NCBI GenBank assembly: GCA_900313015.1
Contig: OMPR01000013.1
Coordinates: 746,850 to 810,849, forward strand
DNA length: 64,000 nt
Origin: Rhodobacteraceae bacterium EL53
GTDB lineage: Bacteria; Pseudomonadota; Alphaproteobacteria; Rhodobacterales; Rhodobacteraceae
Direction: 5' to 3'
A program made the position numbers and the translations under genes. The stretch's first letter is position 1, and each line of letters opens with the position of its first letter. Below are positions 27,312 to 35,710 of this stretch, one piece after another. The notes below the pieces were generated by a model. It was not told where the DNA came from, searched no databases, and was given only the letters and a program-made list of their open reading frames with translations.

Positions 27312-28382
27312 ATGGCAAAACGCAAACGGCTAACCCCAGCTCAACCTGGATTCCTCGGGGGCCCTGTCGAGGCAGAGCGCGCACCCGAAACCAAATCCAT
27401 ACCTGTGGCCATGAGCGCCCCTATTGCCCAGGTTGCTGGCGAAGCCTCCGCGACGGCGGCCTTGGAAGAAGTCAGCGCGGCCCTACGCAATGCCCGCGCC
27501 GAAGGGCGGATGATTGAACTGTTGGACCTGGACGCCATCGACGATCGTCATCTGGTCCGGGACCGTTTGGAACAGAACGAAGAAGAGATGACCGCGCTGG
27601 TGGATTCTTTGCGCGCGCGCGGTCAGCAAATGCCCATTGAGGTGGTTCTGCTATCTGACCCTGCGGGGGGGCGAACCCATGGTTTGATTTCTGGTTGGCG
27701 GCGGCTGACGGCGCTGCGTAGGCTCTATAAAGAGACTTCAGACTCTAAATTCTCGCACGTCCGCGCGATGGTGATTACACCAGACACAGCCCAAGATGCC
27801 TATGTGGCGATGGTCGAAGAAAACGAAATCCGGGTCAACCTGTCCCATTACGAACGCGCCCGCATTGCAGTGCGGGCCATGAAGGAAGGGGTTTATCCCT
27901 CACAACGGGCGGCTTTGCAGGGATTGTTTGGCAATGCGACCCGCTCTAAGCGGTCAAAAATTGGGTCCTTTATTGCGCTGGTGGATGCCTTTGATGCGAC
28001 ACTGTGGTTCCCCTCTGCAATTAGTGAAAAGTTGGGTCTGTCTTTGGTGCGGGAACTGATCCGTGATCCCGGATTTGAAGATCTGCTGAAAAAGCGGCTT
28101 CAGGATATGCCTCGTGACAGTGCCGCCACCGAAATGCGTATTCTGTCGGAAACATTGTTGGAGAGACAGGCCCCTGCCCTACCCGCAGATCCAGAACCGA
28201 CTGCGCGTCCGCGCGTGCGATCAACCACCTCAGGCCCAGCCGCAGGCGAGCGGATTGTGACACGGGTCACAAAGGGCATTGAAATGCGATTTACCCCGGA
28301 TCAGAGCCGCATTGAGTTGGTCGGTGATGGGATAAGCGACGCCCTCGCAGAGGCGCTTCAGGACTGGCTGCGTAACCAATAG
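27312..28382 (+). CDS. parB: Plasmid partitioning protein ParB
   Basis: A 356-residue ParB/Spo0J-type centromere-binding protein. The N-terminal nuclease-like domain shows IELLDLDAIDDRHLVRDRLE and VSGWRRL-like LISGWRRLTALRRLYKETSD; VEENEIRVNLSHYERARIAV is the classical ParB box region (about residues 170-190), with a following helix-turn-helix and a C-terminal dimerisation part. GGAGG lies just ahead of the ATG. It partners ParA, and its site may be the palindrome directly after its stop codon. Confidence 0.9.
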   Translation: MAKRKRLTPAQPGFLGGPVEAERAPETKSIPVAMSAPIAQVAGEASATAALEEVSAALRNARAEGRMIELLDLDAIDDRHLVRDRLEQNEEEMTALVDSLRARGQQMPIEVVLLSDPAGGRTHGLISGWRRLTALRRLYKETSDSKFSHVRAMVITPDTAQDAYVAMVEENEIRVNLSHYERARIAVRAMKEGVYPSQRAALQGLFGNATRSKRSKIGSFIALVDAFDATLWFPSAISEKLGLSLVRELIRDPGFEDLLKKRLQDMPRDSAATEMRILSETLLERQAPALPADPEPTARPRVRSTTSGPAAGERIVTRVTKGIEMRFTPDQSRIELVGDGISDALAEALQDWLRNQ

Positions 28383-28395
28383 TGCCCTTTGAAAA

Positions 28396-28413
28396 TGTTT
28401 CGCGCGCGAAACA
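28396..28413. promoter_or_regulatory. 18-bp perfect palindrome, candidate parS centromere
   Basis: TGTTTCGCGCGCGAAACA is a perfect palindrome 14 bases after the parB stop, with a related half-site (CCACGCGCGAAG) just downstream and an AACAC/GTGTT repeat between. ParB-binding palindromes commonly lie close to plasmid par genes. It could also help end transcription between the convergent parB and ugd genes. Confidence 0.55.
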
Positions 28414-28464
28414 CTGACTGTGTTCCACGCGCGAAGAAAAAGGGGAAGGCTGTGTGTTGAGGCG

Positions 28465-29769
28465 TTAGCGCCCGACCCCGACATACAGTTCAAACCCAGC
28501 CCGTTTGGCGGATTTCTCGGAATAGATATTGCGCAGATCGACCATGCGCGGCACGTCCATTTTCTTTGCAAGTTGTTTGAGATCCAGCGCGCGGAATTCG
28601 TTCCACTCCGTTAGCAAGACCACCAGATCCGCATTGCGCACTGCATGATAGGGATCATCCATCCATTTCACCCCAGGTAAAAGAGCCTCGCCTTCGGCGT
28701 AGCCTTGCGGATCAACCACACGAACCTTTGCGCCGCCACCAATCAAGGTGGGGACAATGGTCAGCGAAGGTGCATCCCGCATGTCATCTGTGTTGGGCTT
28801 AAAGGTGACGCCCAGCACAGCCACGGTTTTCCCATTGAACGTACCGTCCAGTGCATCCCGCAGTTTTTCCACCATGCGGTTCTTGACTTGGTCATTAACG
28901 CGCATAACCGTTTCGGTGATTTGCATGGGAAACGCATTGTCCTGACCGATGCGCGCCAAAGCGGCGGTATCTTTCGGGAAACAGGATCCACCATAGCCTG
29001 GGCCGGCATGCAGGAACTTGTTGCCAATGCGCCCATCCATGCCAATCCCACGAGAGACCTCTTTGACGTCGGCCCCTACCCGTTCACACAAGCCTGCAAT
29101 TTCGTTGATAAACGTAATCTTGGTCGCCAGAAACGCGTTGGCCGCGTATTTGATCATCTCGGCACTTTCCAGATCTGTGGTCAGGATCGGAAAGTCGCGC
29201 AGGTACAATGGGCGATATATGTCAGCCATGACCTCGGCGGCGCGATCGTTCTGTACGCCGACAACCACGCGATCCGGGTGCATGAAATCATCAATCGCCG
29301 CGCCTTCGCGCAGGAATTCAGGGTTCGAGGCGACATCGAATTCTGCAGTTGGGTTGGCCTTGTGAATGGTCTGTTTGACCTGTCGGTTGGTGCCGAGTGG
29401 CACAGTGGATTTGGTCACGACCACGGTGTAGTCGGATATGGCCTCGGCAATCTCTTTGGCGGCGGCCATGACATAAGTCAGATCCGCGTGGCCATCCCCA
29501 CGCCGTGTTGGTGTGCCTACGGCGATAAACACCGCATCGGCCCCATTCACGGCGGCGGCCAGATCAGTGGTAAAGCTTAACCGTCCGGCGGCCACGTTTT
29601 TGGCCATCAGCGTGTCCAGCCCGGGTTCGTAGATTGGAACCTCACCCGCTTGTAGCATCTTGATTTTCTGCTCGGCCTTGTCGACGCAGATGACGTCATG
29701 GCCAAAATCTGAAAAGCAAACACCCGAGACCAGCCCAACATATCCGGTGCCTATCATCGCAATGCGCAT
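28465..29769 (-). CDS. ugd: UDP-glucose 6-dehydrogenase
   Basis: A 434-residue NAD-dependent dehydrogenase oxidising UDP-glucose to UDP-glucuronate in the cytoplasm. The N-terminal Rossmann motif is MIGTGYVGLVSGVCFSDFGH, the catalytic cysteine is in HAGPGYGGSCFPKD (about residue 260), and the C-terminal domain has VLGVTFKPNTDDMRDAPS. Length is normal for the family. With the epimerase at 30305 it supplies UDP-glucuronate and probably UDP-galacturonate for the surface polysaccharide. It is convergent with parB. The following 217 bases, up to 29986, hold no gene. Confidence 0.95.
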   Translation of the reverse strand: MRIAMIGTGYVGLVSGVCFSDFGHDVICVDKAEQKIKMLQAGEVPIYEPGLDTLMAKNVAAGRLSFTTDLAAAVNGADAVFIAVGTPTRRGDGHADLTYVMAAAKEIAEAISDYTVVVTKSTVPLGTNRQVKQTIHKANPTAEFDVASNPEFLREGAAIDDFMHPDRVVVGVQNDRAAEVMADIYRPLYLRDFPILTTDLESAEMIKYAANAFLATKITFINEIAGLCERVGADVKEVSRGIGMDGRIGNKFLHAGPGYGGSCFPKDTAALARIGQDNAFPMQITETVMRVNDQVKNRMVEKLRDALDGTFNGKTVAVLGVTFKPNTDDMRDAPSLTIVPTLIGGGAKVRVVDPQGYAEGEALLPGVKWMDDPYHAVRNADLVVLLTEWNEFRALDLKQLAKKMDVPRMVDLRNIYSEKSAKRAGFELYVGVGR

Positions 29770-29986
29770 CTTGCCTCAATCCTTTTTGTTTTACCTGCTC
29801 GGAAACTTGCGCCCACAATCGATAAATTGAGGCGCGGTTTCAATGCCCTGTGTGATGCGGGGGTAACATTGCAGATAAGTGCGCTTCAAAGACCATAATG
29901 AGCTTCTTTGCGGCCCAGAAGGATGAAGACCGTTGCACAGCGAGCGGCTGCGCAGAGTTCAAATGGACCTTGTTTCTGAGATATAC

Positions 29987-30244
29987 TTAATCGTTGCGTC
30001 TTTTGTATATCGTGGAGGCGTCGATCATACTTTCGTACCACCTAGATAGAGTTATCGCCAAGATTCCGAATGGAATGCCGGCGCCAAGAAGGACTGCCAG
30101 CCCAAAAATCCATTTAAAGTAGATCATTGTGGATTCATCAAATCCCAAGGCTATCAACATGCTGCCCATGGATGCAGAAAAAGCCGAGAGGCCAAAAACA
30201 ACGCACCAACAGCTGCCAACAAACATCAGGATGATTTTGTTCAT
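29987..30244 (-). CDS. Small two-helix membrane protein
   Basis: An 85-residue hypothetical protein with two hydrophobic segments (about residues 5-33 and 45-68), short loops and a charged tail ending YKRRND. No family recognised. AGAGG precedes the ATG. It lies between ugd and the epimerase on the same strand, so it may belong to the polysaccharide operon, but it is AT-richer than its neighbours. Confidence 0.55.
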   Translation of the reverse strand: MNKIILMFVGSCWCVVFGLSAFSASMGSMLIALGFDESTMIYFKWIFGLAVLLGAGIPFGILAITLSRWYESMIDASTIYKRRND

Positions 30245-30304
30245 GCTGCCTCTTCCATCTCGAGCAGATATTAGCAGATCCGGCGCGGTTTCGCACCTAT
30301 CCGT

Positions 30305-31372
30305 CTATCCGTCGGTGATCCCGTAATACTCTCGATACCAATCGACAAAGCGTTGTACGCCAGTGCGGACATCTGTGGTCATCGAAACCCCTGTCAGATC
30401 GCGCAGCAGCTGGGTTTCGGCCCAAGTGGCGGGAACATCACCGGGTTGCATGCCCATCATGTTTTTGATCGCAGGTTGTCCAAGTGCGGTTTCGATGGCC
30501 TGAATGAATTCCATCAACGCCACAGGTTGGTTGGCGCCGATATTGACGGAACGGAACGGTGCCACCGGGCTGAGGCTGTCATGATCCCCAACGGGCGTCT
30601 GACTTGGCACACAGTCAGAGAGAGCGACGATCGCGCTGACCAGATCGTCGATATAGGTGAAATCACGCCGCATTTCGCCGTTGTTGTAGACGTCGATGGG
30701 ATCGCCATTCAGGATCGCGCGGGTGAATTTGAAATAGGCCATGTCAGGGCGTCCCCAGGGGCCGTAGACCGTGAAAAAGCGGAACATGGTGATCGGCAGC
30801 CCATAGAGGTGGGCATAGGAATGAGCCATCGCTTCGTTGGCCTTTTTGGTGGCCGCATAGAACGACATCTGGGTGTCGACTTTGTCTGTTTCGCGATAGG
30901 GCATTTGGGTGTTGGCGCCATAGACTGAACTGGTTGAAGCCAGCAGCATGTGTTTGGGGGGATAGGCGCGGGCGGCTTCTATCAGTTCGTATGTTCCGAT
31001 CAGATTGGCTTCAAGGTAATCACGCGGCGCATCGATCGAGTGGCGTACGCCTGCTTGAGCGGCCAGATGTATCACGAGCGCCGGGCGATGTGTTTCGAAG
31101 AGGGCTCGCAAGCGGTCGGGGTCTTCCAGCTTGCCGACTTCGGGGGCGAACTGTGGGTGCAAGGTCAATCGATCTAATCGCGCTTGTTTTAGGGCTGGAT
31201 CGTAATAGGCGTTCAAGCTGTCTAACCCAACCACGCGCCAACCGGCGGCCAGCAGCTCTTGCGCGACATGAGAACCGATGAAACCAGCCGCACCTGTGAC
31301 AAGCGCGACGGGAGCTGCAGAAAAAGAGGTCTGGTCAGGCACTTCAAAGGATCCGGAATTGAGGGAGGACAA
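30305..31372 (-). CDS. NAD-dependent sugar epimerase, UDP-glucuronate 4-epimerase type
   Basis: An extended short-chain dehydrogenase of about 355 residues: Rossmann motif VTGAAGFIGSHVAQELLAAG, then LDSLNAYYDPALKQARLDRL, the pattern of UDP-glucuronate 4-epimerases (LpsL/CapI type). The active site is SSVYGANTQMPYRETD and the YxxxK pair is in FYAATKKANEAMAHSYAHLY. It would convert UDP-glucuronate made by Ugd into UDP-galacturonate. The start is uncertain: TTG at 31372 gives the length above, and a GTG at 31342 is an alternative closer to the Rossmann fold. It lies upstream of ugd on the same strand. Confidence 0.88.
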   Translation of the reverse strand: MSSLNSGSFEVPDQTSFSAAPVALVTGAAGFIGSHVAQELLAAGWRVVGLDSLNAYYDPALKQARLDRLTLHPQFAPEVGKLEDPDRLRALFETHRPALVIHLAAQAGVRHSIDAPRDYLEANLIGTYELIEAARAYPPKHMLLASTSSVYGANTQMPYRETDKVDTQMSFYAATKKANEAMAHSYAHLYGLPITMFRFFTVYGPWGRPDMAYFKFTRAILNGDPIDVYNNGEMRRDFTYIDDLVSAIVALSDCVPSQTPVGDHDSLSPVAPFRSVNIGANQPVALMEFIQAIETALGQPAIKNMMGMQPGDVPATWAETQLLRDLTGVSMTTDVRTGVQRFVDWYREYYGITDG

Positions 31373-31420
31373 GGGGATGGTATTTCTTTAAGGCAGATTG
31401 GAGCGAGCGCCTAGAAGCAA

Positions 31421-32032
31421 TCACTTGCGGTTGAACACAAGGCCGATGGTCTGAAAAACGATATCGAAATCGTAGCAGACACTCTGATGTTTTTGATAGA
31501 TCAGGTCCAGCTGTGCTTTGCGAGGGATGCAGTTGCGCGTATAGCTTTCATCGGTTTCCTCGCGGGTCTTGCAGCGGGCCAATAGCGTTGCTTCGTGTTC
31601 GTGATAGGCGATTGAGGCTAAGCCTGTCACGCCAGGGCGGGATTTCAGTACTTCGGCGTAGAGTTCGGGAAATTGTTCCACATACTGCCGCAGGGGTGGA
31701 CGGGGGCCGACAAAGCTAAGATCGCCTTTGAGAATGTTCCAGAGTTGGGGAAATTCGTCCAACCGTTTTGAGCGTAGCCATGCTCCCGTCGGAGTGATGC
31801 GTTGTTCTTTATCACCGCCTGACACTCCCGAGTCATCTTCAGCTTCGATCATGGTACGTAATTTCCACAGCTTGAAAGAACGGTCGATACCATTCATCCG
31901 TTCAGCCACGTAAAACAGAGGGCCACCTTGCTTGACCTGTAGCCAGATCAGAATGGCGAGTAATACAGGCCCCAAAATAATCACCAAAAGGGAGGCAAAG
32001 AATAGATCAAATAGGCGTTTGTCCCAGGTCAT
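31421..32032 (-). CDS. Undecaprenyl-phosphate sugar phosphotransferase (priming transferase)
   Basis: A 203-residue bacterial sugar transferase with a single N-terminal membrane segment (FFASLLVIILGPVLLAILIW). Conserved parts are FKLWKLRTM (about residue 53), RSKRLDEFPQLWNILKGDLS and FVGPRPPLRQYVEQFPELY, which form the catalytic core. Enzymes of this short, monotopic type start repeat-unit synthesis by moving a sugar phosphate to undecaprenyl phosphate on the inner membrane. The stop of the epimerase gene upstream (32035) lies only two bases away, so the two are co-translated. The exact first sugar is unknown. Confidence 0.9.
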   Translation of the reverse strand: MTWDKRLFDLFFASLLVIILGPVLLAILIWLQVKQGGPLFYVAERMNGIDRSFKLWKLRTMIEAEDDSGVSGGDKEQRITPTGAWLRSKRLDEFPQLWNILKGDLSFVGPRPPLRQYVEQFPELYAEVLKSRPGVTGLASIAYHEHEATLLARCKTREETDESYTRNCIPRKAQLDLIYQKHQSVCYDFDIVFQTIGLVFNRK

Positions 32033-32034
32033 GA

Positions 32035-32937
32035 TTATTCTCCTGAAACCTGAATATTAGGCTCTAAAATGCGCCATTGCTCTATCATTTCCGCAGGAGG
32101 GGTCTCGGACGGGTTTATCCGTGAAGCATGCGACGAGAATTGGGTGAGCCGCGTGGTATCCAGGCAAACTTGGGGAATGACATCGGCCTGTGGTACGCGT
32201 GGTGTCCAAGGCAATTGGGCCGCATCCAAGAGATGGCCCATTTCGATGGCACCAGGGCTGGCAACATTTAGAACGTCGGGCAGATCTGGTGCATGCACGA
32301 GGTCTGCGAGTACGCGTGCTAAGGTGAGCGGGCTGATATAGCTACGTAGTGGGGTGCGACCATCAGCAAATTGATCCAGCTGAAATCCGGGCCGCCACCC
32401 CCCCAAAGTAGAGTCTATTCCGGCGATATTCCCGATTCTGAGCGCGCAGCATTGTACGCCCAGATCCTGTGCGGTGTGGAGCGCCTGACGCTCCATTTCC
32501 AGCTTTGATCGCCCATAATCATTGACTGGGTGAACCGGAGACTCTTCGCTGAGGAGGTCGGGTTGGTTGCCATAAACCGCTGCGGACGACGCCAGCAGCA
32601 CGCGGGCCCCGGTTTTTGCCGCGCTGCGCAACGCAACCAGCGCCAAGGCGATATTGTCTGTCAGCGTTGCACCAGAATGTTCGCGCCCGGGAATAACCCC
32701 AGATAGACACAGAATAGCGCACCGCCCCTGCGCTGCGTGGGTCAGAGCGTCGGGATCGGTGAGAGGGTCAAAGCTAATCCAGTTTTGATCTTGATCACTC
32801 GGTTCCGCCCGGGTGTGCCAGAGGACGTGCCCGTGCACCACTTCTGATGTCCATACGCGTTGCAAGATTGTCCCAATCCGACCTGTTGCGCCCAGAACCA
32901 AAATATCGGGAAATTGCATGCGTGCTCTTGTAAACAT
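32035..32937 (-). CDS. NAD-dependent epimerase/dehydratase family protein
   Basis: A 300-residue extended SDR. The nucleotide-binding loop is ILVLGATGRIGTILQRVW, the catalytic region ASSAAVYGNQPDLLSEE, and YxxxK appears in NDYGRSKLEMERQAL. It probably modifies a nucleotide sugar, but the reaction cannot be named from sequence. It sits immediately ahead of the priming transferase and divergent from the export lipoprotein gene, with an 80-base shared promoter region. An in-frame ATG at 32919 is an alternative start. Confidence 0.8.
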   Translation of the reverse strand: MFTRARMQFPDILVLGATGRIGTILQRVWTSEVVHGHVLWHTRAEPSDQDQNWISFDPLTDPDALTHAAQGRCAILCLSGVIPGREHSGATLTDNIALALVALRSAAKTGARVLLASSAAVYGNQPDLLSEESPVHPVNDYGRSKLEMERQALHTAQDLGVQCCALRIGNIAGIDSTLGGWRPGFQLDQFADGRTPLRSYISPLTLARVLADLVHAPDLPDVLNVASPGAIEMGHLLDAAQLPWTPRVPQADVIPQVCLDTTRLTQFSSHASRINPSETPPAEMIEQWRILEPNIQVSGE

Positions 32938-33017
32938 TGACGGAACTCTTCATGGCAGTATCGTGCGCATACCCAAAGATCAACGGTTATCCATTTTGAC
33001 ATAGGCCCAGAATTCTT

Positions 33018-34133
33018 ATGAAACTACTCGTGAAGTTTGCTCTATGTTGTTGTGTGAGCTTGATTTTTACTGCTTGTGGACGGCTGCCTGCAGGTGCTCC
33101 AGCGAGCAATGAGATTATCAACCAAGTGCAGGAAGATAATGGCGAATTTGCCATCTACTTGGTCAATCGGGCCTTTTTACCGACGGTGAAACACTGGCCT
33201 GCAACGGGCACCCAAGAGCGCTTGCCGTGGATCTCGAAAAGTCAGGGCGCAAACACGCAGATCATCCGGGCTGGTGATGTGCTGACGTTGAATATTTGGG
33301 ACAGCAGTGAAAATTCATTGCTGACGACGGATTTGCAGCGGGTTGTCCCACTGGAGCAGGTGCGGGTGGCCTCGAATGGGACCGTGTTTGTGCCTTATGT
33401 GGGTAATGTCAGCGTGATCGGTCTGACGCCAGATCTGGCGCGTGAGCAGTTGCAGAGTGATCTCGAGGCGATTGTTCCTTCGGTTCAGGTGCAACTGAGC
33501 ATGAAAGAAGGGCGCGGGAATTCGGTTGAGTTGGTCGGGGGCGTGAGCGAGCCGGGCTCGTACCGGATGCCTGATCGCAACTATACAATCCGCAGTCTGT
33601 TGTCGGATGGCGGAGGGGTCGATCAGAGGTTGAACAACCCGCAGATTCGTTTGGTGCGGGGAAACTCCATTTTCGGCACTTCGGTCGAAAAGTTGCTGGA
33701 CAGTCCCAACTTTGACACGCTGCTGCGTGGTGGAGATCAGGTATTTGTCGAGGCGGACAAGCGGTATTTTCTGTCTTTTGGCGCCACTGGCACTGAAGAT
33801 CTGCATACCTTCACGCGGGACAATTTGTCGGCAATGGACGCCGTGTCGATCATCGGTGGTGTGAACGAAACCCGCGCTGACCCCAAGGGACTTTTGATTC
33901 TACGTGAATACCCATCATCGGCAGTGTTGCCGGGTGAGCGGGGGCCCCGTAATACGCGGGTTGTGTTCTCGGTTGATTTGACCACGTTTGATGGGCTGTT
34001 TTCAGCTCGTAACTTTGAGATCAATCCAAATGATCTGGTGCTGGCAACTGAATCTCCGATTAATGATGCTCTGACCATTTCCAAGGTCATTGGTAACTTC
34101 TTTGGTGTCTTTAGTAGCGCCGGGGTTCTGTAA
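33018..34133 (+). CDS. Polysaccharide export lipoprotein (Wza/KpsD-like)
   Basis: A 371-residue outer-membrane polysaccharide export protein. It has a lipoprotein signal with lipobox cysteine (LIFTACGRLPAG, about residue 20), a Poly_export domain (IRAGDVLTLNIWDSSEN, then ASNGTVFVPYVGNVSVIGLT and AREQLQSDLEAI) and SLBB-type soluble ligand-binding repeats (VELVGGVSEPGSYRMPDRNY; FLSFGATGTEDLHTFTRDN). Such proteins form the periplasmic and outer-membrane channel for capsule or exopolysaccharide. No inner-membrane partner (Wzc or ABC transporter) is in this window. It begins the rightward set that continues with glmU and glmS. Confidence 0.92.
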   Translation: MKLLVKFALCCCVSLIFTACGRLPAGAPASNEIINQVQEDNGEFAIYLVNRAFLPTVKHWPATGTQERLPWISKSQGANTQIIRAGDVLTLNIWDSSENSLLTTDLQRVVPLEQVRVASNGTVFVPYVGNVSVIGLTPDLAREQLQSDLEAIVPSVQVQLSMKEGRGNSVELVGGVSEPGSYRMPDRNYTIRSLLSDGGGVDQRLNNPQIRLVRGNSIFGTSVEKLLDSPNFDTLLRGGDQVFVEADKRYFLSFGATGTEDLHTFTRDNLSAMDAVSIIGGVNETRADPKGLLILREYPSSAVLPGERGPRNTRVVFSVDLTTFDGLFSARNFEINPNDLVLATESPINDALTISKVIGNFFGVFSSAGVL

Positions 34134-34175
34134 GCTTTGGCCGTGGACCGCATATGTAAGTGACCAGAAACGTGT

Positions 34176-34201
34176 CCTCCGATGGCCGGTACCGTCGGAG
34201 G
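34176..34201 (+). terminator. Hairpin after the export gene, possible terminator
   Basis: CCTCCGA and TCGGAGG arms with further inner pairing lie 43 bases after the stop, in the 204-base gap before glmU. No T-run follows, so this is only a weak terminator candidate. Confidence 0.35.
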
Positions 34202-34337
34202 GGGCTTGGGGCAGGGCGGCGTGTTCCTGCCACGGGCTGAAACAAAGTTGCCAAATGGGTATCCGTCGCTTGGCAAAGAAGGGGATTCTGGCTAGGACTG
34301 CGACAGGAATGAACCGGCTTATTAAAAGAATATTATT

Positions 34338-35687
34338 ATGACACTTGCCCTTATTATTCTCGCTGCAGGTAAAGGGACGCGGATGCGTTCGGATCTGCCC
34401 AAGGTGTTACACCCCATCGCCGGAGCCCCTTTGGTGGTTCATGCTCTTGAAGCCGGAACGCCGCTGTCCCCTAGTCGGCGTGTTGTGGTTGCCGGGCATG
34501 GTGCCGATCTGGTTCGTGATCGTGTGCAGGCGCATGATCCGTCAGTCGAAGTCGTTTTGCAGGTTGAGCAGTTGGGCACGGCCCATGCTGTGGATCAGGC
34601 CCGAGCGGCGCTTGCGGAGTTCGAGGGCGATGCCATTGTTCTGTACGGTGATACGCCATTCGTGAGCGTCGATACGCTGCGTGCGATGCAAGCGGCGCGG
34701 GCTGATGGCGCCGATGTGGTGATGCTGGGGTTTGAAGCTGCAGTGCCGGGTAAGTACGGTCGGCTGGTGGTCGAAAATGACCGGCTGATCAGTATCGTTG
34801 AAGCCAAGGATGCCACCCCTGAGCAACTTGAGATTAAGCTGTGCAATTCCGGTGTGGTCTGCGCTGACAGCGCCATGTTGTTTGATTTGATTGCACAGGT
34901 CGGCAATGACAATGCCAGCGGCGAATACTATCTGACAGACATCGTTTCGATCGCGAATGCTGCGGGCAAGCAGTGTGCTGCTGTGACCTGTGACGAGACC
35001 GAGACGTTGGGCGTGAACTCGCGCATCGATCTGGCCGGAGCTGAGGCCGTTTTTCAGGCGCAGCGCCGTCAACAGGCGATGGCCGAAGGAGCCACTTTGG
35101 TTGCCCCTGAAACCGTGCAGTTTGCTTATGATACACAGGTCGGGCGCGACGTATTGATCGAACCGAACGTTGTCTTTGGTCCCGGTGTGGTGATCGAAGA
35201 TGGTGTCACTCTGCGTGCCTTCAGCCATTTCGAAGGCTGTCGCGTAGGGCAGGGCAGTGTTGTTGGGCCCTATGCCCGCCTGCGTCCGGGCAGCGAGCTG
35301 GCTGAGAACGTGAAGATTGGTAATTTTGTTGAAACCAAAAAAGTTCAGATCGCGGCGGGCGCCAAGGTCAATCACCTGAGTTATATCGGGGATGCTTCAG
35401 TGGGTGCCGAGGCAAACATTGGCGCGGGTACAATTACCTGTAATTATGACGGGGTGCTCAAGCATCAGACGATTATTGGTGAAAAAGCCTTTATCGGGTC
35501 GAATTCATCTCTGGTGGCCCCTGTGTCGATCGGGGCCGAAGCTTTGGTCGGTGCGGGCTCCGTGATCGCGGCAGATGTGCCTGAGGGCGCTCTGGCTGTG
35601 ACCCGGGCCAAACAGGAAAATAAACCGGGCCTTGCCCGGCGGTTGCGGGCGCGGTTGCTGGATATCAAGGCTAAAGCGCTGAAATAA
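34338..35687 (+). CDS. glmU: Bifunctional GlmU (GlcNAc-1-P uridyltransferase / GlcN-1-P acetyltransferase)
   Basis: A 449-residue full-length GlmU making UDP-GlcNAc. The N-terminal uridyltransferase shows LAAGKGTRMRSDLPKVLHPI, then QLGTAHAVDQA and VLYGDTPF. The C-terminal left-handed beta-helix acetyltransferase has VVGPYARLRPGSELAENVKI, NFVETKKVQIAAGAKVNHLS and GAGTITCNYDG with the catalytic histidine region. It is normally a chromosomal essential gene. Here it pairs with glmS inside a plasmid polysaccharide block, most likely to raise the supply of UDP-GlcNAc. glmS follows 23 bases later. Confidence 0.95.
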   Translation: MTLALIILAAGKGTRMRSDLPKVLHPIAGAPLVVHALEAGTPLSPSRRVVVAGHGADLVRDRVQAHDPSVEVVLQVEQLGTAHAVDQARAALAEFEGDAIVLYGDTPFVSVDTLRAMQAARADGADVVMLGFEAAVPGKYGRLVVENDRLISIVEAKDATPEQLEIKLCNSGVVCADSAMLFDLIAQVGNDNASGEYYLTDIVSIANAAGKQCAAVTCDETETLGVNSRIDLAGAEAVFQAQRRQQAMAEGATLVAPETVQFAYDTQVGRDVLIEPNVVFGPGVVIEDGVTLRAFSHFEGCRVGQGSVVGPYARLRPGSELAENVKIGNFVETKKVQIAAGAKVNHLSYIGDASVGAEANIGAGTITCNYDGVLKHQTIIGEKAFIGSNSSLVAPVSIGAEALVGAGSVIAADVPEGALAVTRAKQENKPGLARRLRARLLDIKAKALK

Positions 35688-35710
35688 ATTTTAATCGGAG
35701 TGCATGCATT

